Positions 1 through 8,242 of a DNA stretch of 23,301 bases are shown one piece after another. Numbering within the stretch: the first letter of the stretch is position 1; every line of letters starts with the position of its first letter. Below the pieces are notes generated by a model. That model did no database searches. It worked only from the letters and a program-made list of their open reading frames with translations, and was not told where the DNA came from. This DNA is from a virus. The position numbers were made by a program, and so were the translations under genes. The stretch lies in IMG/VR virus record IMGVR_UViG_3300001589_000190, positions 1-23,301 of that record, one strand, 5' to 3'.

Positions 1-436
1 CAATTCTTGCATAACTGTTTTTAGTTGAGTCACAGAAGTATGTGACAATCACCCCATCGAAACCATAGTACTGACAGTAGTGAATGAAGGCGGCACCGTC
101 CCACCACATAATCTGATCGCAGTTAGCAACCACCAACTGATCGTCGTTGTTGATTTCATCACGAACAAGGTTGACTGTAGAAGACGGGCCATCAGTGACA
201 TAATCAATCTCACGAATTAAACAGTCTGGTTTGATCCTTCTGAGATGCTCATGGATTTCTTCTGAGTGTTCTGTTTTTCTTGTGATAAAGATGTAACGAC
301 CGTCAATTCCAATCGACTCAATTGCCTTCTGGATCATTGGGACATTGTTAATTTCAATTAGTGGCTTGGGTCGCGTGAACCCGTCGTCTGAGAATCTTTT
401 TCCCAAACCAGCCATAGGGATGACTATATTTCTCAT
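1..436 (-). CDS. Sugar-phosphate nucleotidyltransferase, partial (C-terminus beyond left edge)
   Basis: This open frame starts at the ATG at 436 and runs off the left edge, giving 145 visible residues. The N-terminus carries the nucleotidyltransferase signature: GLGKRF at residues 10-15 followed by RPKPLIE at 22-28. A DGPSSTV segment (82-88) and an NCDQ metal-site motif (D107) follow, as in RmlA/GlmU-type enzymes that join a sugar phosphate to an NTP. Which nucleotide and sugar are used cannot be read from this part. It lies 31 bp downstream of the dioxygenase gene, as the last visible member of the glycan cassette, and probably supplies an activated sugar to the glycosyltransferases. The family is well supported; the substrate is unknown. 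Confidence 0.85.
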   Translation of the reverse strand, partial: MRNIVIPMAGLGKRFSDDGFTRPKPLIEINNVPMIQKAIESIGIDGRYIFITRKTEHSEEIHEHLRRIKPDCLIREIDYVTDGPSSTVNLVRDEINNDDQLVVANCDQIMWWDGAAFIHYCQYYGFDGVIVTYFCDSTKNSYARI

Positions 437-467
437 AATTTTCTCTTTTCTTCTCACTAATCATTTT

Positions 468-1196
468 TCATTTAAATACTTTTTCTACGTTGGTGTTACC
501 AGACCGATATGATTTACCTTTTTCTTTGTAGATATCGGGTGGAACATTTTTAAATTTATCAATATGATACTGTTCATAAAAATCACCTTCTGCTTTTGGT
601 GTATAAGTGAAAAACAAAAAAGGTCTTGGGATTTTAGTTTTGTTATCATACGAAGCGTGTGGAACATAACTATCGAAGAAGATGACATCACCTAAAGACG
701 TACAAATCAATTTATAATCTAACTCCAATGTTAGGTCGGTGAAATTTGGTGTTAGTTGTTCTGTGATAGTGTCACCGAAATATATTCCACCATTTTCATC
801 ATCAGTATCACATAATGGAAGAGCAAAACTTACATGCTTATTTGTATAATTTCCCCAACCAGCAGTGATATCTTGGTGTGGTTGAAATCCTTCACCGCCT
901 GGATATTTGTAGTTGATTTTGTCTTTAAACAAAATTGATTCTTCGCCCATTAACTCATTGACTACATTTAATACTTTTTCAGAATTGGCAATATTCTTTA
1001 GTCCACTGTGGTGGTTAACAAAATATTCAATTCTATTAACTGTGGTGTTATCTGGTTCATAAAACTTCCAGATGTATTCTTTCCTATCTTCTTCGTTAGT
1101 GAGGGTAAAGACCATATCCTTAATGTTTTCTACTTCGTCAATAGTGAAGAAATTTTTCTTTAAAACTTTTCCAAATGCATTTTCCCAGTTATTCAT
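468..1196 (-). CDS. PhyH-type Fe(II)/2-oxoglutarate dioxygenase
   Basis: The 242-residue protein looks like a phytanoyl-CoA dioxygenase family member. The Fe(II) facial triad is visible as H107-x-D109 (in QPHQD) and H180 (in VPHAS), and R191 in PRPF is placed to bind the 2-oxoglutarate carboxylate. Length is close to the family norm, so it should be intact. Family members hydroxylate or otherwise oxidise small molecules, lipids, sugars or amino acids; sequence alone does not fix the substrate. The start ATG overlaps the stop of the upstream nucleotidyltransferase by one base (TAATG), so the two are probably coupled. Its position within sugar-activating genes suggests it modifies a sugar or glycan precursor. 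That is inference; phage PhyH-like proteins can also act elsewhere. Confidence 0.8.
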   Translation of the reverse strand: MNNWENAFGKVLKKNFFTIDEVENIKDMVFTLTNEEDRKEYIWKFYEPDNTTVNRIEYFVNHHSGLKNIANSEKVLNVVNELMGEESILFKDKINYKYPGGEGFQPHQDITAGWGNYTNKHVSFALPLCDTDDENGGIYFGDTITEQLTPNFTDLTLELDYKLICTSLGDVIFFDSYVPHASYDNKTKIPRPFLFFTYTPKAEGDFYEQYHIDKFKNVPPDIYKEKGKSYRSGNTNVEKVFK

Positions 1197-1861
1197 TAAT
1201 CATTGTCCTTATACACATCGTGTTCAAAATAAACTGTGCCCTTTGTGCTGTCCGAATTGTTGTCTGGTGTTGACCAAATATTTTTGTAAAATGCGTATGA
1301 CATAAATGTACCAACATCGTTATAGAAATATTCGTCAAGAGGTTTATGAGGATGAAATTGGCGATAATACTTGATTGCACATGAGTAATTCTCCTCACTC
1401 AAAAAATATTTTTTGTGAGATTCGGAAATCATATTAATACAATCACCCATATCTGCCCGTCTAATTAATCCAGTCGATGATTGGAGGTGTGGACCCCATG
1501 CATGTTGATAACGACAAAGAGCAGACTCATATTCGCTTGTCACAAATTTCTCCACATCACCATTCTGCAATTGAACAAGGTCACCACAAACTAAAATACA
1601 ATCACCTTCAACAGATAAAGCAGCCTCAAAGGTACTTCGTATCTTATCACCCTTTGGAATGATTGTATCAATATTTTCATACGATGCAACATGATTTTGT
1701 AACTCTATGTTGCTTTCATTAACTACAACATAAAGTCTGGTATCATCAACTCGGCATTTATTAATTAACCTGTCAATTAAAACCTGACCATCAAATAATT
1801 CCAGATGACGATTGCGATTTGGTTTGGGTGGACCGCCGGCGAGTATAACGATATTTTTCAC
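1196..1861 (-). CDS. MobA/RmlA-like NTP transferase, divergent signature
   Basis: The 221-residue protein starts with a Rossmann-like nucleotidyltransferase N-terminus (IVILAGG, residues 4-10). A central CGDL at about 92-95 could hold the metal-binding aspartate. The usual G-x-G-x-R and downstream lysine of the family are replaced by a PPKPNRNRHLE stretch, so nucleotide binding must differ from the textbook form. The start is a GTG at 1861 that overlaps the stop of the epimerase gene (GTGA), with GAGG seven bases upstream. It may activate a sugar or a non-sugar headgroup for the cassette. A CMP-sugar or other NTP transferase is plausible; I cannot choose between them. Confidence 0.65.
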   Translation of the reverse strand: MKNIVILAGGPPKPNRNRHLELFDGQVLIDRLINKCRVDDTRLYVVVNESNIELQNHVASYENIDTIIPKGDKIRSTFEAALSVEGDCILVCGDLVQLQNGDVEKFVTSEYESALCRYQHAWGPHLQSSTGLIRRADMGDCINMISESHKKYFLSEENYSCAIKYYRQFHPHKPLDEYFYNDVGTFMSYAFYKNIWSTPDNNSDSTKGTVYFEHDVYKDND

Positions 1862-2721
1862 ACCATTTCCTCAATTTCAGAGACACTATACAATTCAACT
1901 TCGTTTGAATACGGACCTTCCTCTAGAATCTTTTCGTGTAGATTCTCGCCCCTTTGAAGTCCTATTGTTTTGATCTTCAGTTCCCCATCTGAGGGAAGAT
2001 ATTTATTTGCCATCGCTTGTAGAAGATCTTCAATTTTCATGGCTTTCATATCTGGACAATATGGAGTTGTGTCTGTTGAATTCTCAAGACAAGAGAAAAT
2101 TAAATCAATGGCTTGTTCACGGGTCCAGAAAAATCTAGTAGCGGATGAATCAGTTACAATCACCTCTTTGTTTTGCGAGAGAAGATCTTTCCATTTACAA
2201 AGAACAGAACCAGTAGAATATAGAACATTCCCATAACGAACAATTCTATAATTTGTGTTCGGGTTTATTCTTGCATACTCATGAAACAGTCCCTCCATGA
2301 GAAGTTTCGTTGCACCGTACATACCCACTACTTGTGCTGCTTTGTCTGTGCTAATTCCCAGCACAAAGTCTAAGGATTTTCCTAGAGTTAAATCGAGAAG
2401 ATTCATGCTCCCTATCGTATTACTGGCGATACACTCTCGCGTATGTGTTTCCGCCATACCAACATGCTTGAATGCCGCCAAGTGAAAAACACCAGAAACA
2501 TCTTCAATAGTCTTGTGTAAACAATGAGGGTGAGAAATATCTCCAGGCACAATTTCCAACCACGGAAAGTTTTGCTTAGTTTGTACCAGATTCCCCTCAT
2601 TACGACAGACAGTTACCACATTAGTGCAACCAAAATTTTCTAGTCTAGCAAGGAGGGCTTCACCAAGAAATCCAGAGGCACCCGTTACCAAATACTTTTT
2701 ATCAGGACTAACAATACCCAT
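1858..2721 (-). CDS. NDP-sugar 4,6-dehydratase/epimerase (PseB/CapD-like SDR)
   Basis: This is an extended short-chain dehydrogenase of 287 residues from the chosen ATG. It has the NAD(P)-binding TGASGFLG (13-20), an AAFKHVGMAE segment like that of PseB/FlaA1/CapD enzymes, STDKA at 124-128 and the catalytic YGATK (Y135, K139). Family members convert UDP-GlcNAc to a 4-keto-6-deoxy sugar, often with C5 epimerisation, as the first step towards pseudaminic acid, QuiNAc or FucNAc. No aminotransferase that would use such a product is visible in the window. An upstream GTG at 2727 overlaps the previous stop, but GGAG at 2729-2732 sits seven bases before the ATG at 2721, which favours that start. The family is certain; the exact reaction is inferred. 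Confidence 0.85.
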   Translation of the reverse strand: MGIVSPDKKYLVTGASGFLGEALLARLENFGCTNVVTVCRNEGNLVQTKQNFPWLEIVPGDISHPHCLHKTIEDVSGVFHLAAFKHVGMAETHTRECIASNTIGSMNLLDLTLGKSLDFVLGISTDKAAQVVGMYGATKLLMEGLFHEYARINPNTNYRIVRYGNVLYSTGSVLCKWKDLLSQNKEVIVTDSSATRFFWTREQAIDLIFSCLENSTDTTPYCPDMKAMKIEDLLQAMANKYLPSDGELKIKTIGLQRGENLHEKILEEGPYSNEVELYSVSEIEEMV

Positions 2722-2723
2722 TA

Positions 2724-3506
2724 TCACTCTCCGTATATTATATCCATGGCTCGCTCTGTTTTAAAATTACCAATTTCTTCAGATCTGTGCGAGTAAAATT
2801 CTTTCACTTTACTTATGTCTTCTTCCCGCATACCAAAAACATTCAACTTGCCAGGATATTGATTATCACTGACCAATTCAATTTTTTTTGCACACCAGCG
2901 ATCCGCCGTACCTAAGATTTTATATCCATCACCCTCTGCCAATTTTCCGCCAACTATTTCCCACTGATGTACTGTCCAGTCTCGTTGTAGATTTTTTAGA
3001 AAATATTCTCTATTCCAGATTGAAAACTGTCCTGATATTCTGTAGATAAAAGAAGCAGCAGATCTTTGTCTAAGTTCTAAGATTTTAAAATCATCAAACT
3101 CTTTGTAAACACTAACATCCTCTGGATTCCTACAATGTTGAATTGATGGTTGTAGATCTATTCTTCCAACCTTTTCATCGGAAATTTCTTTCAAAAGAGT
3201 TTCATATACCTCACGATCAAAAGGTCTTACCATATAAAAATCATCAATACCGAATATAAAATGCTCATCATCAATCGACTCAAAAAAATCTATGATATAA
3301 TTGGACCATCCCTTTGAACGACCAACTTGTTCTTTTGCCATAGATATGAATTCGAAATTAGAGGGCAGTTCAAATTCGGGTTCCGAAAATCCTAAAACTT
3401 TTACATCGAAATCTTCGCCCCAATATTTGTTAAAAAAGTATGCAAATCCCTCTATCGCAAATAAATGAGGATCACATGTCGGAATGTATACTTTAAGATT
3501 ATTCAT
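2724..3506 (-). CDS. Glycosyltransferase-like protein (GT-A-like)
   Basis: The 260-residue protein has no signal peptide or membrane segment. Its layout suits a GT-A nucleotide-sugar enzyme: an N-terminal beta strand (LKVYIPT), then a hydrophobic strand ending in acidic residues, FGIDDFYM (D88, D89), where DxD-type metal ligands are expected. A segment near 170 (QFSIWNREYF) resembles the acceptor-side loops of related phage and bacterial proteins. The gene overlaps the stop of its upstream neighbour by four bases (ATGA) and lies between the 414-residue ParB-like protein and the epimerase. The donor and acceptor are unknown. The call rests on fold-level resemblance and context. Confidence 0.55.
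   Translation of the reverse strand: MNNLKVYIPTCDPHLFAIEGFAYFFNKYWGEDFDVKVLGFSEPEFELPSNFEFISMAKEQVGRSKGWSNYIIDFFESIDDEHFIFGIDDFYMVRPFDREVYETLLKEISDEKVGRIDLQPSIQHCRNPEDVSVYKEFDDFKILELRQRSAASFIYRISGQFSIWNREYFLKNLQRDWTVHQWEIVGGKLAEGDGYKILGTADRWCAKKIELVSDNQYPGKLNVFGMREEDISKVKEFYSHRSEEIGNFKTERAMDIIYGE
2729..2732 (-). promoter_or_regulatory. Shine-Dalgarno that decides the epimerase start
   Basis: GGAG lies seven bases before ATG 2721 but only one base from the GTG at 2727 that overlaps the preceding stop, so the ATG is the likely start. Confidence 0.65.
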
Positions 3507-4747
3507 ATTACTTCTTTCATTAACTGAATGTCTCGAACATCTTTGGGTTCGTTTCTTTTTTCTTTTAGTTCTCGTATCACACCAAGAGATGCAACTTTAA
3601 CACCATCATACCAGAAGTGATTCTTTGGGTCAAACAATATCTCATCTTTACCCATTGTATATTTGCTTAACTCTTCGTTGTGACTGTGGACCATATGATG
3701 GCCTTGAATATCAAGATCACGGTGTAGATAATCCAAATCTTTTCCCTCTCGTAACCCGTACAATGAAAGAACAGAACTGGCAGTAACACAATAGTTCTCT
3801 GGATCTAAATTGTTATCTCGGATGTAGTTTCGGTAGTAGTCAAACATACACTGAAAAGAATTGTAATGAACGTGCTTTGCATTGTTCATGTGATGAATAC
3901 TATTTTCGTTATAGTATAGTCTTGCAATTCTCATAGTCTCTTCATGCGTGTCGTTGATATGACACGAATGCTTTCCTATACCGAAGATGTTTCGGATAGA
4001 TTCTTTCAACTGAACCATGTCTACAGACTCATGTGGTACAATCAAGAAAGAAAGAACGGGTGCAGTTGTAGTGAAACAAAGTTTTGCTTTATAGGCAAAC
4101 CCAGCAAAGTTCTGAGGCCATCCCAATCCCCAATCTTCGCCCAGATATATCTGTCGGATGAGATTCAGAGGCGCATTGTTTTTCCAATCGAAAGACTTCG
4201 CATAGACAACATCAGAAGTCTTGTTTAGCAGTTCCCATGCTGATTGAATCTTTTCATTGTCGTGTGTCACGGAGGGGAACAAGGTGACAACTAATGTATT
4301 CGGAACCAGTCTTACATACTCAGTTGCCATTGCATCCAGATTAAACGTAGACAAACCCCTAGATGCAAACATACTGCTACTGCAATCTAATTGTCCTTCG
4401 TTTTCCGTTGCTTCGTGTGTCTCAACTTCTTTGTCGTATAGTATAGATGCTGCAACTCTATGTGAACCATTTATCAGATAGTTCTCATAAACTGGTAAAG
4501 TTCCTTTCGTCGAATCAAACCCATCAGTAGAAATTGAATCGAGTATGTTATCGAAAGTAGATTTGAAACTCTCGTAAGTATTCTTGTTAGAGTTGTCTAA
4601 TTCATTGAAACTGTTCCATGCATTTAGATGTGATGCGTATACATCCTCACCAAAGGACGTATCATAACCTGCATCTCTATACCTTGCGTATAGGTGCTTT
4701 GCTGGAATATCGAATCGATTATTCTTTAGGAGAGTCAGTGGGTTCAT
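3503..4747 (-). CDS. Unknown protein with ParB-like N-terminus and possible nucleotidyltransferase-like C-terminus
   Basis: This is the largest gene of the cassette (414 residues) and I do not recognise its family. Residues about 85-110 contain LINGSHRVAASIL followed by charged residues, the sort of GxHR core found in ParB/sulfiredoxin-like domains, some of which bind or hydrolyse nucleotides. Near the C-terminus, SSVLSLYGLREGKDLDYLH (324-342) resembles the GS...DxD core of small nucleotidyltransferases or LicD-like proteins. The middle (about 150-300) is rich in aromatic and histidine residues with no motif I can name. ATGA-type overlaps link it to genes on both sides, so it probably works with the glycosyltransferases. 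Both domain suggestions are tentative. Confidence 0.5.
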   Translation of the reverse strand: MNPLTLLKNNRFDIPAKHLYARYRDAGYDTSFGEDVYASHLNAWNSFNELDNSNKNTYESFKSTFDNILDSISTDGFDSTKGTLPVYENYLINGSHRVAASILYDKEVETHEATENEGQLDCSSSMFASRGLSTFNLDAMATEYVRLVPNTLVVTLFPSVTHDNEKIQSAWELLNKTSDVVYAKSFDWKNNAPLNLIRQIYLGEDWGLGWPQNFAGFAYKAKLCFTTTAPVLSFLIVPHESVDMVQLKESIRNIFGIGKHSCHINDTHEETMRIARLYYNENSIHHMNNAKHVHYNSFQCMFDYYRNYIRDNNLDPENYCVTASSVLSLYGLREGKDLDYLHRDLDIQGHHMVHSHNEELSKYTMGKDEILFDPKNHFWYDGVKVASLGVIRELKEKRNEPKDVRDIQLMKEVI

Positions 4748-5478
4748 AACGAATTTAGTTTTTCATATGGTTGCCGTTCTTTCAGCAATTTTTCAATTCT
4801 CAATTGTTCATGTGGCACTTTACGCCAGTCAGAGTTTTCATTGTGTTCATTATAAACGTAAAGAGGTTCTGGAATGAAAACAAATCTGTCTCCACACATC
4901 TCAAGCATTGGCCACATAAAAGTCAAATCACCAGCAGCCTTAAACCACTCTCCATCTATGTCAATGAAGTCATCAGTATTTATGTTCAATACCAAGTCCC
5001 GACGAAATGTTCTCAAGTGTGTTGCTCTCCAACGATCTTTACGGAATGCATTATTGTTTACAATATCATCACGGTAACGATCGTGTCCCCAAACAACATC
5101 CTTTGTACCTGTTTTGTACATGGAACCATATGTCATCCATACATCTTCTGTATAATACTTATCTAATGTCGTTAGAACATTGTCGTGAGGCAACCAGTCA
5201 TCAAAATCTAGAGTTACAATGATAGACCCTTCTCGGGCCATTTCAGATCCTTCAACCACATTTTGTGTTTGATACTTTCTAGTTTCGTTACGGATGACTT
5301 TTAGATTTTCATATTCATCTTGTTTTTCAAGAAGACATTCATACGTTCCGTCATTTGTTTGTGCGTCAATTGCAATGACATCAAAGTTATCGTGGTTCTG
5401 TAATAATGCCGATTTTACAGATTCTTCGATCCAAGGACGAGAGTTGTATCCCATCATTAAAATAGTATAGTGGTTCAT
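4744..5478 (-). CDS. Family 2 glycosyltransferase (GT-A)
   Basis: The 244-residue protein is a standard GT2-type enzyme. The N-terminal strand YTILMMGYNSRPWIEES leads into a series of aromatic/hydrophobic strands, then IAIDAQTNDGT (D38, the nucleotide-contact region) and VTLDFDDWLP (91-97), which provides the DxD metal and UDP-sugar ligands. A later D-G-E-W-F segment near 168-173 may provide the catalytic base. No transmembrane helices are seen, so it would act in the cytosol or at the membrane surface. It overlaps both neighbours by four bases. GT2 enzymes add sugars to lipid-linked glycans, to proteins or, in some phages, to modified DNA bases; the acceptor is not evident. Confidence 0.85.
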   Translation of the reverse strand: MNHYTILMMGYNSRPWIEESVKSALLQNHDNFDVIAIDAQTNDGTYECLLEKQDEYENLKVIRNETRKYQTQNVVEGSEMAREGSIIVTLDFDDWLPHDNVLTTLDKYYTEDVWMTYGSMYKTGTKDVVWGHDRYRDDIVNNNAFRKDRWRATHLRTFRRDLVLNINTDDFIDIDGEWFKAAGDLTFMWPMLEMCGDRFVFIPEPLYVYNEHNENSDWRKVPHEQLRIEKLLKERQPYEKLNSL

Positions 5479-6215
5479 AAAAGTTCCAAAAGTTTATCTA
5501 TCTGATCTCTATGCTTATCATAGGGACGCAGCGAGTGACAGTCAATATACCAATCATTCGTAACTTTGTCAACTTCAATATTCCAGTTTATTCTGTCCAG
5601 TCTTCTTCCATTATGAAAACCACTAGGTCTCATAGGCTGACTAACTCTTCCCCCATTGTCACGGTGCGAAGAAATAACCAGAGAAACAAACTGTTCATCT
5701 AGACCCCAAGATTCCATTGCTCCGCCGTCCCAATTTTCAGGTGTGTGTCTTGTCCCCTCATTGAAATTTGAAGTAACATCTTCCATGAAGTCAGAGAAAG
5801 ATTCTTCTACACCCAGAATGGTTTTGAAATTTTCTCCAGAGGCGACATTGTAACACAAAGGAAAGTAGTTTTTTAGGTTTGTGTTTAGATTACACCAATC
5901 ATACTCATTGGTTACGTTTTCTCTCCAATAAGATCGAGAGACGGGAAACATATCAATGTCGCTGGTTATCCATAGGGTCTCAGGTTCAAACTGCGGATAC
6001 CACAATCTCGCCAACTGTGCCTGAGTATGAATCTGATAGTCTTCCTCGGGTTTTACATTTACGACTTGACCGTGTTCATCGGATACTTGGGTTTCTCCAA
6101 CATGAACAAGAACGGGTTCGTACCCTATTCTTTCCCTCCAGACTCTAGCAACCAGAGGCCAAAACTCTAAGTAGTATGGGTTGTCGTCGCAAGACATTAT
6201 TACTTTAGTTTGCAT
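5475..6215 (-). CDS. Glycosyltransferase-like protein with SDID motif
   Basis: From the ATG at 6215 this gives 246 residues beginning MQTKVIMSCDDNPYY. LWITSDIDMFP (81-91) places a DxD pair (D86, D88) at the end of a hydrophobic strand, as in GT-A enzymes of the GT8 or related type. HTQAQLARLWYP upstream resembles the acceptor-organising helix seen in many such proteins, and a conserved-looking WGLDEQF follows near 170. Longer in-frame starts up to 6263 would lie deep inside the upstream gene. The start at 6215 overlaps that gene by only 11 bases, so I prefer it. Role in the cassette: a probable sugar transfer step, substrate unknown. Confidence 0.65.
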   Translation of the reverse strand: MQTKVIMSCDDNPYYLEFWPLVARVWRERIGYEPVLVHVGETQVSDEHGQVVNVKPEEDYQIHTQAQLARLWYPQFEPETLWITSDIDMFPVSRSYWRENVTNEYDWCNLNTNLKNYFPLCYNVASGENFKTILGVEESFSDFMEDVTSNFNEGTRHTPENWDGGAMESWGLDEQFVSLVISSHRDNGGRVSQPMRPSGFHNGRRLDRINWNIEVDKVTNDWYIDCHSLRPYDKHRDQIDKLLELL

Positions 6216-6903
6216 TTTCAACCTTATCCAAAGCATCACGATCAGACTGCGACCACAGTTCATCGTCCTTGGTCACACACTCTCCAATGTAGTAAACCAT
6301 TGACTCGGAATTTCTTTCTGGTGTAGGGAAAGGAGCGTTCTCTGTATAGAAAGGATCATGAGTAATGTTGTCTTCCATAGCAAGAGGCCAAATTAAACCC
6401 CACAAAAACGCTTGATCAACACCCTTCTTGTCTTCGTGGTATTTTCCTCTAATAAACTTTTCTACCTTAGATTGCATTTTAATTCTTGCAGTCTTTTTCA
6501 TCCCCCACATACCAGCCATAATTGCGGCAACATGATAAGGATGATCTCTCATTATATGGAAATTTTTATCTGACTCCAACCATTCGTCAACTGCTTCTTT
6601 CTCTCTAACAGATAAACGAGAGTCAGTATCCCTAGAAATAAAACACTCAACATCTTCGTCATCGCAAGCAGTAAATCTAGACATCGTAAAATTATGAGAA
6701 CCAACTTCGTCTTTAACAACGACTTCAACATTGTCGTACTCCATAAGACGATCGACAATTTCGGTTGGTGTGTTTTTACCAGCAACATAGAACCGACAAA
6801 TCCAGTCGGGATAAATCTCTTTGGCCAACTCTACGTTTTTGTATGCACCATCAAGGTAAAAGGGATCATCTCCCCACACAGAAAAAGTAATAAGTTTTTT
6901 CAT
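6205..6903 (-). CDS. Glycosyltransferase-like protein with RDTDS motif
   Basis: The start at 6903 forms an ATGA overlap with the stop of the previous gene and gives 232 residues beginning MKKLITFSVWG. The motif CFISRDTDSRLS (88-98) puts a DxD pair at residues 92 and 94 after a short beta strand, with HIMRDHPYHVAAIMAGMWG (about 119-137) after it. That combination is typical of small nucleotide-sugar-dependent hexosyltransferase-like proteins of capsule loci, recognised from memory of the family. No membrane segment is present. It probably transfers a hexose within the glycan built by this cassette; donor and acceptor are unknown. A longer GTG/TTG-type start upstream would overlap the preceding gene by 40 bases and is less likely. 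Confidence 0.65.
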   Translation of the reverse strand: MKKLITFSVWGDDPFYLDGAYKNVELAKEIYPDWICRFYVAGKNTPTEIVDRLMEYDNVEVVVKDEVGSHNFTMSRFTACDDEDVECFISRDTDSRLSVREKEAVDEWLESDKNFHIMRDHPYHVAAIMAGMWGMKKTARIKMQSKVEKFIRGKYHEDKKGVDQAFLWGLIWPLAMEDNITHDPFYTENAPFPTPERNSESMVYYIGECVTKDDELWSQSDRDALDKVENAN

Positions 6904-7523
6904 TGTGTTACCACCGATTCGGTTTCTTCTGTAGACCACTGATAAACATGAAGAAATTCATCGGACTTACATGATCGTAAAACCTTTGGGTAAAGTCTAG
7001 ACAACCACTGAATATCTTCACACGACTGACCTGTCTGTGAATACGTTTCGACAAACTGTTCACTTTGAGCCAATTCGGTTTTCCAACAACACCAATGATA
7101 CGGGGGACGAAGAGTATCTCTATACTCTCCCGTTTGATCTACAAGAACAGGATCGTGGGGGTTATACATGTCACAAAAAATACGAGCGTGCTTACCGTTA
7201 AGATAGGCATTTTGATTGAAAGAAATCACATCCCACGAAGGATCATTCTCGATGATATCAGTCAAACAAGAAATATAATTGTCTTCCACATCATCGTCGT
7301 CATCAAGCCAACAGAGATGACTTCCCCGAGCAGCGTTCAATAGAACATTTCTCTTTTCGTAGATATGAAAAGACTTATTATCAATGAAAGAAAGAACTTC
7401 TACGTCTTCTCTGTCACCAATCTGTTCGAGCAATTTATTTTGTAAGACGGTATATTTTTCGAGTCTCGAAGGAATCGAGAGTATTAGAATACTAAGTTTT
7501 ATTTTCGACGGTTCTTTGGGCAT
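6900..7523 (-). CDS. Family 2 glycosyltransferase, short
   Basis: The 207-residue protein opens with a GT2-type strand (KLSILILSIPSR) and has EKRNVLLNAARGSHLCWLDD followed by more acidic residues. The run of five aspartates (74-78) sits exactly where the GT-A DxD metal site is expected. The C-terminal half is aromatic-rich (PYHWCCWKTE) and may form the acceptor pocket. At just over 200 residues it is a minimal catalytic domain without a membrane anchor. The start at 7523 lies inside the end of the preceding glycosyltransferase gene (32-bp overlap), and its stop overlaps the next start (ATGA). Family confidence is high; the sugar and target are unknown. Confidence 0.8.
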   Translation of the reverse strand: MPKEPSKIKLSILILSIPSRLEKYTVLQNKLLEQIGDREDVEVLSFIDNKSFHIYEKRNVLLNAARGSHLCWLDDDDDVEDNYISCLTDIIENDPSWDVISFNQNAYLNGKHARIFCDMYNPHDPVLVDQTGEYRDTLRPPYHWCCWKTELAQSEQFVETYSQTGQSCEDIQWLSRLYPKVLRSCKSDEFLHVYQWSTEETESVVTQ

Positions 7524-8223
7524 CTAGACGCTCCTTCACTGAGTTCATATCAAAATCATTTTTCATTCGCTCCTGATAGATTGCTCCATCTTTCGCATAC
7601 ATCTCTGCATTCTCATTTCTTTGATGGAGAGCATCAGCATCAGGATGATCTCCTGGCAGCCAAGCATGTCGAATAATACATGTAGGAGAAACAGCCAAGA
7701 TATCCATCTTAGCAAACAACGCAGTCATTTCTGTGTCGCAGTATATTGATGTATAATCAGGGTGATACAGATGTCCCATTGCCTTGTACAAAGGGAAACC
7801 AAGGACTGGCAATGTCATCAACAGATCTTCTGGTCCACGAAGTCCATCATTGAATTTAATGGAACCGCAATAGTCGGGAAAGAGTTGATTGAAACCCTGA
7901 GCAATGATATCATCCCATCCCTCTAAACAGGGAACCATGTCATCACTGATAAGAACGATGATGTCACCATCTTCGCCTTCAAGATCGGCATTACATGCCT
8001 CAATCTTAGTCTTTGATTGTCCATAGTTGTACTTGAGATCAATGTCCAATGAGTCCAACCACTCTTTGATCTCTGGAGTGTTCATAGAAGTATCGTCTTC
8101 ATCCATCGTAATAACGAAACGGATATCGTGCTTCCCAGAAAGGAAGGCGATATACTTCTGTAGAACACTCTTGAATTTTTCTGGACGGGATCTAGTTGGA
8201 AATTTTACCACAATTTTTGACAT
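7492..8223 (-). CDS. GT-A-like glycosyltransferase
   Basis: The 243-residue protein begins MSKIVVKFPTRSRPEKF, a GT2-like opening, and carries VITMDEDDTSMN (38-48). The strand IIVLISDDMVP (88-98) supplies the likely DxD-equivalent (D94, D95), followed by GWDD. A C-terminal IIRHAWLPGDHPDAD with several histidines could be a metal or acceptor site. It is the first gene after regA, 19 bp downstream, with AGGA nine bases before the ATG. It therefore marks the junction between the T4-type replication block and the glycan cassette. In T4 the DNA polymerase gene follows regA at this point. Confidence 0.7.
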   Translation of the reverse strand: MSKIVVKFPTRSRPEKFKSVLQKYIAFLSGKHDIRFVITMDEDDTSMNTPEIKEWLDSLDIDLKYNYGQSKTKIEACNADLEGEDGDIIVLISDDMVPCLEGWDDIIAQGFNQLFPDYCGSIKFNDGLRGPEDLLMTLPVLGFPLYKAMGHLYHPDYTSIYCDTEMTALFAKMDILAVSPTCIIRHAWLPGDHPDADALHQRNENAEMYAKDGAIYQERMKNDFDMNSVKERLDAQRTVENKT

Positions 8224-8242
8224 AATGAATATTCCTTTTTTT

